DNA of 12,967 bases from Syntrophales bacterium (GTDB taxonomy: Bacteria; Desulfobacterota; Syntrophia; Syntrophales; UBA2210). The notes below the pieces were generated by a model that was given only the letters and a program-made list of their open reading frames with translations, did not search any database and was not told the DNA's origin. A program made the translations under genes and the position numbers. Positions 1 to 7,189 of this stretch are shown here, piece after piece. The DNA lies in assembly GCA_030655735.1 (NCBI GenBank), contig JAUSPK010000171.1, positions 1-12,967 of the forward strand, given 5' to 3'. Positions within the stretch are counted from its first letter, which is position 1. Each line of letters starts with the position of its first letter.

Positions 1-1130
1 TCGAAATCCCGCGTGCTGTTGCAGTTTTTTATGTGATAATCTTCCTTGTTGCCCCCCACAACAAAATTCTTCATATCGAGAAAAGAATAGTCCGCGATAA
101 TCCGGCACTTGATTCCGATGGGCCCGGCAAATCCCCGGGGAGAGCCCGTTACCTCCAGGATGGTGTCATCCATCGCGAGTTCAAGCGAGTCACACGCAAG
201 GTAATTCTTCAGTTTTATCTCGTTTATCTCCTCATCGCCTCTCACCAGCACGGCCAAGGGTCCCCCATCACACATGAATATCATCGTCTTTACGACATCA
301 CGGGGCCCTACACCTAGAAAAGCGCTGACCTCTTCGATGGTCCTCACTTCGGGGGTATGGACCTCCTCCAACGGCAGACATTCCGCGTCCGGGTCTGGTT
401 CTTCCTTCGGTCGGGGGCACTCGGCCTTTTCGAGATTTGCGGCATACTCGCATGAGGTGCAGTGGACCATCGCGTCCTCTCCCGTATCGGCGGTGACCAT
501 GAATTCATGGGAAAAACTTCCCCCTATATTACCGCTGTCCGCCTCCACCGGCCTGAAGTGGAGTCCGCACCGCGTGAATATCCGGTTATAGGCATCGAAC
601 ATCTTCCGGTAGCTTTCCTCAACACCCTCTTCAGTCGCGTCGAAGCTGTAAGCATCCTTCATGCCGAATTCCCTGGATCTCATGATACCGAAGCGCGGCC
701 GTATCTCATCACGAAATTTCGTCTGGATCTGATAGAGATTCCTGGGAAGTTGTCGGTATGTCTGTATCTCATCGCGCACCAGCGCTGTTATCACCTCTTC
801 ATGCGTCGGCCCGATGCAGTAGTCCCGGTTGTGCCGGTCTTTGACCCTGAGCAGCTCTTTTCCATACATATTCCACCGCCCCGACTCCATCCAGAGTTCA
901 GCAGGCTGCACAGCGGGGAGAAAGACCTCTTGGGCACCCGCCCGGTTCATCTCTTCGCGCACGATGTTTTCCACCTTCCTTATCACGCGGTACCCCAGGG
1001 GCAGATATGAATATATTCCTCCGGCCAGTTTTCGTATCATTCCCGCCCGAAGCATTAGTTGGTGGCTCAGGATCTCCGCATCGGAAGGCGTCTCCTTCGT
1101 GGTCGGCAGAAACATCTCTGAATAACGCAT
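1..1130 (-). CDS. proS: Prolyl-tRNA synthetase, N-terminal 376 residues (cut by left window edge)
   Basis: Cytoplasmic class II aminoacyl-tRNA synthetase that charges tRNA-Pro with proline. The frame is open from an ATG at 1130-1128 to the window edge, so about 376 residues are visible; E. coli ProRS, for comparison, has 572. The start has a strong ribosome site, GAGGAG, a few bases upstream, and the protein begins MRYSEMFLPT as in the bacterial family. Visible family landmarks are GPTHEE (about 108-112), the class II motif 2 stretch FRDEIRPRFGIMRSREF (139-155), and GMKDAYSF (156-163). From about residue 220 on comes the YbaK-like editing domain that removes mischarged Ala-tRNA-Pro, with the conserved DVVKTM around K281. 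Motif 3 and the anticodon-binding domain lie outside the window. The gene follows ispG on the same strand after 59 nt, so co-transcription is likely. Nothing looks broken in the visible part. Confidence 0.97.
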   Translation of the reverse strand, partial: MRYSEMFLPTTKETPSDAEILSHQLMLRAGMIRKLAGGIYSYLPLGYRVIRKVENIVREEMNRAGAQEVFLPAVQPAELWMESGRWNMYGKELLRVKDRHNRDYCIGPTHEEVITALVRDEIQTYRQLPRNLYQIQTKFRDEIRPRFGIMRSREFGMKDAYSFDATEEGVEESYRKMFDAYNRIFTRCGLHFRPVEADSGNIGGSFSHEFMVTADTGEDAMVHCTSCEYAANLEKAECPRPKEEPDPDAECLPLEEVHTPEVRTIEEVSAFLGVGPRDVVKTMIFMCDGGPLAVLVRGDEEINEIKLKNYLACDSLELAMDDTILEVTGSPRGFAGPIGIKCRIIADYSFLDMKNFVVGGNKEDYHIKNCNSTRDF

Positions 1131-1177
1131 TACTCCTCCTCAATTCGTATAGATTGGTTTCAAGTTTCGAGTTACTG

Positions 1178-1206
1178 TTCCTTATTCCTTTACTCCTTAC
1201 TCCTTA
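1178..1206. repeat. Four tandem 7-8 nt purine-rich units spanning the ispG stop codon
   Basis: Read on the minus strand, the units are TAAGGAG, TAAGGAG, TAAAGGAA and TAAGGAA. The first two encode part of the last residues of IspG (V-R-S-K-E), and the TAA opening the third unit (1192-1190) is the ispG stop codon. Each unit resembles a Shine-Dalgarno sequence. The stretch lies just before the proS leader. It may be slippage-generated low-complexity DNA; no function is evident. Confidence 0.7.
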
Positions 1207-2269
1207 CCCTTTTCTCTAGCATGGCATGAACCTCTTCCATCAGGGCGTCCGCAAATTCCTCTTCTCGTATCTTCCGTATGACCTTGCCTTTCTTAAAAAG
1301 AAGCCCCGTGTGACGTCCCGCTGCGATACCTATATCAGCCTCAGCGGCCTCCCCTGGTCCATTGACTACACACCCCATAAGCGCAAGCTTAAAGTAATCC
1401 TTCATACCCGAAAGTCTGTCTTCCATCTCTTCAACCAGGCGAAACAGGTCTACCTCGCACCGTCCGCAGGTGGGGCAGGAGACGATATCGGGACCAACCC
1501 TCCGGATGTCCAGGGCCCTCAGTATACCGTACGCGACGCCGACCTCTGCGACGGGATCGCCCGATATGGAAACCCGTATGGTATCGCCGATCCCTTCATT
1601 CAGGAGGACACCAATGCCGATGGATGACTTGACAGCTGAGTTGACGAGGCCTCCCGCCTCGGTCACACCGAGGTGCAGAGGGTAATCGGTTGCCTCCGAG
1701 AGCGCTCTATTCGCCTCTATCATGGCGGGGACATCGGACGCCTTTACGGATAGCTTGATGGCGTGAAAATCCATCTCTTCGAAGAGGTGAACATTCCTCA
1801 GGGCGCTTTCGACAAGTGCGGCAGCCGTCGGGGCGCCATGACGGGAGAGGATATCCTTCTCGAGTGAACCCGAGTTGATCCCTATGCGAATAGATACCCC
1901 CCTCTCCTTCGCTTCGCCAATGACCTGCCCCATCTTATCTCTTCCGATATTTCCGGGGTTTATTCGGATACAATCGGCTCCGTTTCTGATGGCGCCGATT
2001 GCAAGCCGGTGGTCGAAATGTATGTCCGCGACCAGGGGAATCTTTATTCTTCCTTTGATCTTTGCAACTGCCTGCGCCGCTTTCTCATCGGGGACGGCCA
2101 CCCTGACGATTTCGCATCCCGCCTCGGTCAGCCTCTCAATCTGGGCAACCGTCGCCTCTACGTCTCTCGTATCGGTACAGGTCATCGATTGGACGGCAAT
2201 GGGGGCATTGCCTCCTATGGTAATCGGCCCGACTTTGACAGGCCTAGTCTTTTTCCTGGTTTCGCTCAT
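1190..2269 (-). CDS. ispG: 4-hydroxy-3-methylbut-2-en-1-yl diphosphate synthase (IspG/GcpE)
   Basis: IspG reduces 2-C-methyl-D-erythritol 2,4-cyclodiphosphate to HMBPP, the next-to-last step of the MEP isoprenoid pathway, in the cytoplasm with a [4Fe-4S] cluster. The 359-residue product has the family N-terminus (IAVQSMTCTDTRDVEATV), the barrel motifs PLVADIHFD (78-86) and RINPGNIG (102-109), and SVKASDV (174-180). The C-terminal cluster ligands are CPTC (C265, C268), C300 in GCVVNGPGEA, and E307. A further cysteine, C271, directly follows this motif. The frame is open 65 codons further upstream, but that stretch has no IspG-like sequence; the ATG at 2269-2267 gives the normal family length, although its ribosome site (GAGAA) is weak. 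The gene is followed by proS and is divergent from an MFS gene. The dxr and rseP genes that often precede ispG are absent here. Confidence 0.97.
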   Translation of the reverse strand: MSETRKKTRPVKVGPITIGGNAPIAVQSMTCTDTRDVEATVAQIERLTEAGCEIVRVAVPDEKAAQAVAKIKGRIKIPLVADIHFDHRLAIGAIRNGADCIRINPGNIGRDKMGQVIGEAKERGVSIRIGINSGSLEKDILSRHGAPTAAALVESALRNVHLFEEMDFHAIKLSVKASDVPAMIEANRALSEATDYPLHLGVTEAGGLVNSAVKSSIGIGVLLNEGIGDTIRVSISGDPVAEVGVAYGILRALDIRRVGPDIVSCPTCGRCEVDLFRLVEEMEDRLSGMKDYFKLALMGCVVNGPGEAAEADIGIAAGRHTGLLFKKGKVIRKIREEEFADALMEEVHAMLEKRVRSKE

Positions 2270-2320
2270 GGTATTCTCAAGAAAATTTCGGCCCCCGATA
2301 ACAGGCGCCATCTCTTCGTA

Positions 2321-2349
2321 TTCATAACACGAACACTGCCGAAGGGCAA
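2321..2349 (-). promoter_or_regulatory. Candidate sigma-70 promoter for ispG-proS
   Basis: On the minus strand TTGCCC (2349-2344) is followed after exactly 17 nt by TATGAA (2326-2321), giving a predicted transcript start near 2314 and a leader of about 45 nt before the ispG ATG. The match is moderate (TTG core, TAT--A), and it was chosen because it sits in the right place. Confidence 0.35.
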
Positions 2350-2404
2350 TGAGCGAATGGCGGTAACACTGGGAAAGTGCGCCCTTTCGGATGACGGAAT
2401 CGGA

Positions 2405-2433
2405 TTGACTTATCCGGCTGGTAAAAATAGAAT
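2405..2433 (+). promoter_or_regulatory. Sigma-70-type promoter for the MFS gene
   Basis: TTGACT (2405-2410) and TAGAAT (2428-2433) are separated by 17 nt. Each hexamer has five of six consensus bases. The expected transcript start near 2440 leaves a short leader of about 22 nt that carries the AAAGGGGGG ribosome site of the downstream gene. Confidence 0.6.
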
Positions 2434-2462
2434 CGACTGGCAAACAAAGGGGGGATTTTGTC

Positions 2463-3695
2463 ATGCTTGCCCGCTTTTCGCTCTACGGTTTTCTGAAAAA
2501 CCAGCGGTATTATGAGCCGTTCATGATCCTCCTCTTTCTCGAAAGGGGGTTTTCCTTCACGCAGATCGGCCTCCTAGTGGCCTTCAGGGAGATTTGCATC
2601 AATCTCTTTGAAGTGCCCAGCGGCGCGCTGGCCGATACGTATGGCCGCCGCAGATGCATGATGCTCTCCTTTACCTCCTACATCATTTCATTCGCCCTGT
2701 TCGGTTCCGTCAAAATATACGTGTCTTTCTTTGCTGCCATGTTCTTCTTCGCCATCGGCGAGGCATTTCGGACCGGTACCCACAAGGCCATGATATTCAC
2801 CTGGCTCCGGCTCCAGGATCGCCTGGACGAAAAGACACGTGTCTACGGTTTCACCCGATCATGGTCTAAACTGGGCTCCGCCTTTTCGGTCCTCGTCGCC
2901 GCCCTCTTCGTCATTGCTACCGAGAGTTATTCTTCCGTTTTCTATCTCTCAATAGCGCCGTACGTGCTCGGCATTATCAATTTCATGCAGTATCCCAACG
3001 AGCTGGAGGGAAAGATTCAGGGAAAAATCACCCTGCGCGGTGTCTTTGATAATCTGTGGTCCACGCTGAAGATGTCGTTACAGATACGGCACCTGCGCCG
3101 CCTGATTGTCGAATCGATGGCATTTGAGGGGGTATTCAACGCTGCCAAGGATTATCTTCAACCGGTTATCAAGGGGATGGCCCTGGCCCTCCCCCTCTTC
3201 ATATATATGGAGGATACACGTCGCAATGCGATCATTGTCGGAGTTGTCTATTTTATCCTCCATCTGTTGTCGGCCTGGGCGAGCCGGAAATCGCACAGAA
3301 TCACGCAGCACGCAGGAGGCGAGGAACAGGGGGCGGTTCGCATCTGGAAGGGCGCCCTCGTGGTCTATCTGCTCCTGGCAGTGATACTGTACATGAAATG
3401 GTATTACCTTGCAATTGTTGGGTTTATGGTCCTGTACATCATGCAGAGCCTGTGGAGACCGATACTCATCAGCCGGTTTGACGCGTACGCAACCGAAACG
3501 CGCGGGGCAACGGTACTCTCCATCGAGAGTCAGGCAAAATCTGCCTCAACGGCACTCGTGGCTCCCATCCTCGGCATCGCCGTCGACTTCGTGACCACAC
3601 GCGGATTTGGAGGGGGGTTCTGGCCGGTCGCCGCCACGGGTGCGGTGATTGCATTCATTATGCTGGCAACCGCTACCTTACACCGCAGGCAGTGA
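2463..3695 (+). CDS. MFS transporter, substrate unknown
   Basis: Inner-membrane protein of 410 residues, the usual size for a 12-helix major facilitator. The N-terminal half carries the diagnostic loop 2-3 signature (motif A) as GALADTYGRRR (54-64), preceded by VPS. Hydrophobic segments are visible at about 32-52, 66-86, 88-108, 137-153, 158-175, 235-250, 256-272, 297-311, 313-330, 362-377 and 386-406. A hydrophilic stretch around 176-215 fits the central cytoplasmic loop between the two six-helix halves. The ATG at 2463 is preceded by AAAGGGGGG at a suitable distance. It is a stand-alone gene with its own promoter, divergent from ispG, and it ends only 21 bp from the convergent end of tdh. 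The sequence resembles MFS proteins of uncharacterised or drug-efflux type. No neighbour points to a substrate, so none is assigned. Confidence 0.9.
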   Translation: MLARFSLYGFLKNQRYYEPFMILLFLERGFSFTQIGLLVAFREICINLFEVPSGALADTYGRRRCMMLSFTSYIISFALFGSVKIYVSFFAAMFFFAIGEAFRTGTHKAMIFTWLRLQDRLDEKTRVYGFTRSWSKLGSAFSVLVAALFVIATESYSSVFYLSIAPYVLGIINFMQYPNELEGKIQGKITLRGVFDNLWSTLKMSLQIRHLRRLIVESMAFEGVFNAAKDYLQPVIKGMALALPLFIYMEDTRRNAIIVGVVYFILHLLSAWASRKSHRITQHAGGEEQGAVRIWKGALVVYLLLAVILYMKWYYLAIVGFMVLYIMQSLWRPILISRFDAYATETRGATVLSIESQAKSASTALVAPILGIAVDFVTTRGFGGGFWPVAATGAVIAFIMLATATLHRRQ

Positions 3696-3716
3696 CCAAA
3701 AATTCTGTGTCATGAA

Positions 3717-4754
3717 TCAATCAACCCAGTCCAGGATTACCTTGCCGGATTGTCCCGATTTCATTACCTCAAATGCCTCAATGTATTTTGTGTAGTGGAA
3801 GTGGTGGGTGATAACCGCGCTTATGTCCAGTCCCGACTGGAGCATTGCCGTCATTTTGTACCACGTTTCATACATCTCGCGCCCATAGATACCCTTTATG
3901 GTAAGTCCATTGAAGATTACTGTTTCCCAGTCAACGCCAACATCACCGGGCAGGATCCCCAGAAGCGCGACCTTTCCCCCATGACACATATTTGCCAGCA
4001 TGGCGTTCAGGGCACTGGGATTGCCGGACATTTCCAAACCCACATCAAACCCCTCTTTCATTCCCAGTTTTTCTTGGACGCCCTCTATGGTATCGCGGGT
4101 CACATCCACAGCCAGAGTTGCCCCCATTCTTTCCGCGAGCGCCAATCTATACGGATTTATGTCTGTTACAACTATATGGCGAGCGCCCGCGTATCTTGCA
4201 ATGGCAACCGCCATGCATCCTATAGGCCCGGCGCCTGTTATCAGGATATCCTCACCCAGGGTGTCGAATGAAAGGGCTGTATGCGTGGCATTGCCCAGCG
4301 GATCGAAGCAGGAGAGTATGTCCAACGGTATCTTGGGATCGCAGTACCAGACATTGGTCACCGGAATGCTGAGATATTCTGCAAAGGCCCCTTCCCTGTT
4401 TACGCCGACGCCGCTGGTCTTCATGCAGAGGTGCCTCCTGCCTGCCAGGCAGTTGCGACAGTGACCGCAGACAAGATGTCCTTCGCCGGAAACAATATCG
4501 CCGGGCTTGAAATCATGCACATTAGTACCGATCTTCTCCACCCTTCCGACAAACTCATGCCCTATGTGCATGGGCACGGGAATCGTCTTTTTTGCCCATT
4601 CATTCCAGTCATAGATGTGCACATCGGTGCCGCAGATTGCGGTCCTGTATATCTTTATCAGGACATCGTTGTTGCCAACCTCGGGGACCGGTACCTCATC
4701 CAACCAGAGACCCGGCTCCGCCTTGGCCTTCACCAGGGCCTTCATCATATCCAT
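3717..4754 (-). CDS. tdh: L-threonine 3-dehydrogenase
   Basis: Zinc-dependent, NAD-linked medium-chain dehydrogenase that oxidises L-threonine to 2-amino-3-oxobutanoate, the substrate of Kbl encoded just upstream. The 345-residue product is close to E. coli Tdh throughout. The catalytic zinc region is C41-G-T43-D-V-H46 with H66-E67. The structural zinc is bound by C96, C99, C102 and C110 in the GHLVCGHCRNC stretch. The Rossmann fold shows GAGPIG (174-179), and the family-specific GIYGREM and SGQSGKVIL are present near the C-terminus. An open frame begins nine bases earlier at GTG 4763, but GGAGGG (4768-4763) sits 8 nt before the ATG at 4754, so that ATG is preferred. It is the last gene of a four-gene operon, 24 nt after kbl. 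No terminator is visible before the convergent MFS gene end. Confidence 0.97.
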   Translation of the reverse strand: MDMMKALVKAKAEPGLWLDEVPVPEVGNNDVLIKIYRTAICGTDVHIYDWNEWAKKTIPVPMHIGHEFVGRVEKIGTNVHDFKPGDIVSGEGHLVCGHCRNCLAGRRHLCMKTSGVGVNREGAFAEYLSIPVTNVWYCDPKIPLDILSCFDPLGNATHTALSFDTLGEDILITGAGPIGCMAVAIARYAGARHIVVTDINPYRLALAERMGATLAVDVTRDTIEGVQEKLGMKEGFDVGLEMSGNPSALNAMLANMCHGGKVALLGILPGDVGVDWETVIFNGLTIKGIYGREMYETWYKMTAMLQSGLDISAVITHHFHYTKYIEAFEVMKSGQSGKVILDWVD

Positions 4755-4778
4755 AATCAACACCCTCCATGACAGACT

Positions 4779-5966
4779 TCAGATCAACGCTCCCAATTTC
4801 CGCCCCACCTTTCCAAACTTTTCAATCGCGAATCTGAGATCGGACTCACTATGAACCGCGGACATCTGCAGCCTGATTCTGGCTTCTCCCTTCGGAACCA
4901 CCGGATACATAAATCCCGTCACATAAACCCCCTCTTCAAGGAGCCCGGCAGCCATATTCTGTGCCAGCACGGCATCCCCCAGCATAACAGGAATAATGGG
5001 ATGATCGCCGGGTTTTATACTGAATCCCAGCCTGATAATCTCCTCGCGGAAAAATCTCGTGTTTGATCTCAACTTCTCTCTGGCCTCACCGGTGTTTTCG
5101 AGGAGCTCAAGGGTCTTGATGGCGGCAGACACTATCGGAGGCGCAACCGAATTCGAGAAAAGATACGGACGCGATCTCTGTCTGAGCATCGCTATCATAT
5201 CGGCGCGCCCTGCCGTAAACCCGCCGGACGCCCCTCCCATGGCCTTGCCGAGAGTTGACGTGATGATGTCCACACGATCCCGAACATCGAAATATTCAGG
5301 CGTTCCGCGCCCTGTAGGTCCGACAAAACCCGTGGCATGGCTGTCATCCACCATGACAAGGGCATCGTATTTTTCGGCCAGACCGCATATCTCATCCAGC
5401 CTGGCCAGATCTCCATCCATACTGAAGACACCATCCGTGGCTATCATCCTTGTGTTCGCCCCCTGTGCCTCTCTGAGCCGTTCCTCCAGATCCTTCATGT
5501 CGGCGTGCGCGTAGCGGTACCGAGCTGCCCTGCACAGACGAATGCCGTCAATTATCGAGGCGTGATTCAGTGTATCGGAAATGACCGCGTCCCCCGGTCC
5601 CAGCAGTGCTTCAAAGAGGCCTCCATTGGCGTCAAAACAGGAGCCGTACAGGATGGTATCTTCCGTTCCGAGGAAGGCGCTGATCTTTTCTTCCAGTTCG
5701 CTGTGAATATCCTGTGTGCCGCATATAAAACGCACCGAGGCCATCCCGAAACCGCGGGCATCGAGTCCGGCTTTGGCGGCTTCGATGATGTCGGTGTTGT
5801 CCGCCAGGCCGAGATAGTTATTGGCGCACAGGTTCAAAACCTCCGCGCCATTCACCAGTATCCGCGCTCTTTGAGGAGAAGCTATATGACGCTCTTTCTT
5901 GTAAAGACCTGTTTTTATGAGTTCTTCCAACTGCACGTTCAGTTCTTCACGAAATTTTCCATACAT
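4779..5966 (-). CDS. kbl: Glycine C-acetyltransferase (2-amino-3-ketobutyrate CoA ligase)
   Basis: PLP enzyme of the alpha-oxoamine synthase family that cleaves 2-amino-3-oxobutanoate with CoA to glycine and acetyl-CoA, coupled to Tdh. The 395-residue length matches E. coli Kbl (398). Seen in the sequence: NLCANNYLGLA (45-55), SVRFICGTQD (77-86), SCFDANGG (109-116), NHASIIDG (134-141) with the ring-stacking H135, the PLP-nitrogen aspartate in VDDSH (206-210), the Schiff-base lysine K241 in TSTLGKAMGGASGG, and RSRPYLFSN. An ATG lies two codons earlier at 5972, but GGAGG (5977-5973) directly abuts it and is 6 nt from the ATG at 5966, so the latter is preferred. The gene follows the aminotransferase by 17 nt and precedes tdh by 24 nt. 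Confidence 0.97.
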   Translation of the reverse strand: MYGKFREELNVQLEELIKTGLYKKERHIASPQRARILVNGAEVLNLCANNYLGLADNTDIIEAAKAGLDARGFGMASVRFICGTQDIHSELEEKISAFLGTEDTILYGSCFDANGGLFEALLGPGDAVISDTLNHASIIDGIRLCRAARYRYAHADMKDLEERLREAQGANTRMIATDGVFSMDGDLARLDEICGLAEKYDALVMVDDSHATGFVGPTGRGTPEYFDVRDRVDIITSTLGKAMGGASGGFTAGRADMIAMLRQRSRPYLFSNSVAPPIVSAAIKTLELLENTGEAREKLRSNTRFFREEIIRLGFSIKPGDHPIIPVMLGDAVLAQNMAAGLLEEGVYVTGFMYPVVPKGEARIRLQMSAVHSESDLRFAIEKFGKVGRKLGALI

Positions 5967-5983
5967 AAGCATCCTCCAATAGA

Positions 5984-7177
5984 TTATTCCTCAACAAATG
6001 CCTTGAATCTGCCGAGTCCCTCTCTGATTTGTTGTATATCGATACCCGAATATGCCAGACGCAGATAAAAGTCCTTCTCGCCTTCAGGGGAGCGCCCGAA
6101 ATGCTGCCGGGTGCACACCGATACGCCGGTTTCACGTAACAGGGCCCTGCGGAATTCGTCGAGGTCGTTAATCCCCTTCAGTTCCATCGCCCCTGCAATA
6201 TTAGGATACAAATAGAACGTCACGTTCGGCCGAAAACAGCGCACCCCCTCTATGGAATTGAGAATATCCGCGGCCGCGTCTCTCCTTTCTCTGAAAACAT
6301 TAAACATCTGTCGGACCTGTGCCTGGTCTCCGGTGAGCGCTTCCATCGCGGCGTACTGTATGAAATGATTCGAGCAGGATTCACCATTGACGTTGAGTTT
6401 GGTGATTATATCAATGACGTCTCTTGGCCCGATGGCCGCCCCAAGTCTCCATCCTGTCATTGCAAATCTCTTGGAAAAACTGTAAAGGATTACAGATCTT
6501 TCGGCCATGCCCGGGAGGGATGCCAGAGAAACACTCTCTCCCTCATAGCGAACGTCAAAATAGGCCTCATCGCAGAGCACATAGAGATCGTGCTTGATAG
6601 CCAGGCCGGCAAGTTTTTCAAGCTCTTGCGGGGAGCACTCCGCGCCGGTGGGATTCTGCCAGTCATTGAATATGAGTATCTTCGTGCGCGGGGTTATCTG
6701 CCTTTCGATAGAATCCATATCCAGCTTGAAGTTTTCCTTCCCCTCAACGTATCCATAAGGCAGAGCCCTGCCCCCCTGAAACTCTATCTGTGATTCATAA
6801 ATGGGAAAACCGGGATTGGGATAAAGAACCTCATCCCCGGGGTTCATAAGCGTCAGCAGAAACTTGCCTATGACCGGCTTCCCGCCCGGCTGGATAGACA
6901 CATTTTCCATGGCATAATCGATCCCATGTGATCTGCTGATATCATCGGCCAACAGCTCACGCAGTTGAGGTATCCCCGCGTTCGGACAATAGCCTGTCTT
7001 TCCTCCCCGCATTGCCTTTTCAGCCGCGTCCATAATGTTGGAAGGCGTCATGATGTTTACATCACCCAGATGAAAGGGATATACCTTGTTGCCCTCTGCC
7101 GCGAAAGCGGCCGCCTCGGCGGAAACGGCAAAGGCGGTTTCAACCCCCAGGCGTTTTATACTGTCCGCGATTCTCAT
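5984..7177 (-). CDS. Class I PLP-dependent aminotransferase, substrate unassigned
   Basis: The 397-residue product has the full aspartate-aminotransferase (fold type I) set: GYCPNAGIPQLRE (62-74), which matches the family Y-x-x-x-x-G-x-x-x-L-R motif, N175-P-T-G, D203-E-A-Y, the PLP lysine K236 in SFSKRFAMTGWRLG, R244, and the C-terminal carboxylate-binding arginine R373 in FYLRLAYS. The phosphate-binding region reads QPGGKPVIGK (96-105), not the commoner N-G-A/S type. AAAGGAG, overlapping the upstream stop codon, sits about 6 nt before the ATG. The gene lies 12 nt after the hydroxypyruvate-reductase-like gene and 17 nt before kbl. Context suggests glycine, serine, alanine or glutamate paired with glyoxylate or hydroxypyruvate, but sequence alone does not separate these from aspartate or alanine aminotransferase. 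Confidence refers to the family. Confidence 0.93.
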   Translation of the reverse strand: MRIADSIKRLGVETAFAVSAEAAAFAAEGNKVYPFHLGDVNIMTPSNIMDAAEKAMRGGKTGYCPNAGIPQLRELLADDISRSHGIDYAMENVSIQPGGKPVIGKFLLTLMNPGDEVLYPNPGFPIYESQIEFQGGRALPYGYVEGKENFKLDMDSIERQITPRTKILIFNDWQNPTGAECSPQELEKLAGLAIKHDLYVLCDEAYFDVRYEGESVSLASLPGMAERSVILYSFSKRFAMTGWRLGAAIGPRDVIDIITKLNVNGESCSNHFIQYAAMEALTGDQAQVRQMFNVFRERRDAAADILNSIEGVRCFRPNVTFYLYPNIAGAMELKGINDLDEFRRALLRETGVSVCTRQHFGRSPEGEKDFYLRLAYSGIDIQQIREGLGRFKAFVEE

Positions 7178-7189
7178 GGTCTTCTCCTT

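Noticed and set aside
462..1010. 182-codon plus-strand open frame opposite proS
   Set aside because: It lies wholly antisense to a well-matched prolyl-tRNA synthetase and its translation resembles no protein family.
2270..2464. N-terminal extension of IspG by 65 codons in the open frame
   Set aside because: The added residues resemble no IspG sequence and would cover both candidate promoters. The ATG at 2269 gives the normal family length.
2009..2515. 168-codon plus-strand frame overlapping the ispG start and the MFS start
   Set aside because: It crosses two strongly supported genes and both promoters, with no family resemblance.
3696..3716. Terminator between the convergent MFS and tdh genes
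   Set aside because: Only 21 bp separate the stops and no GC-rich inverted repeat with a T run is present; the transcripts probably overlap.
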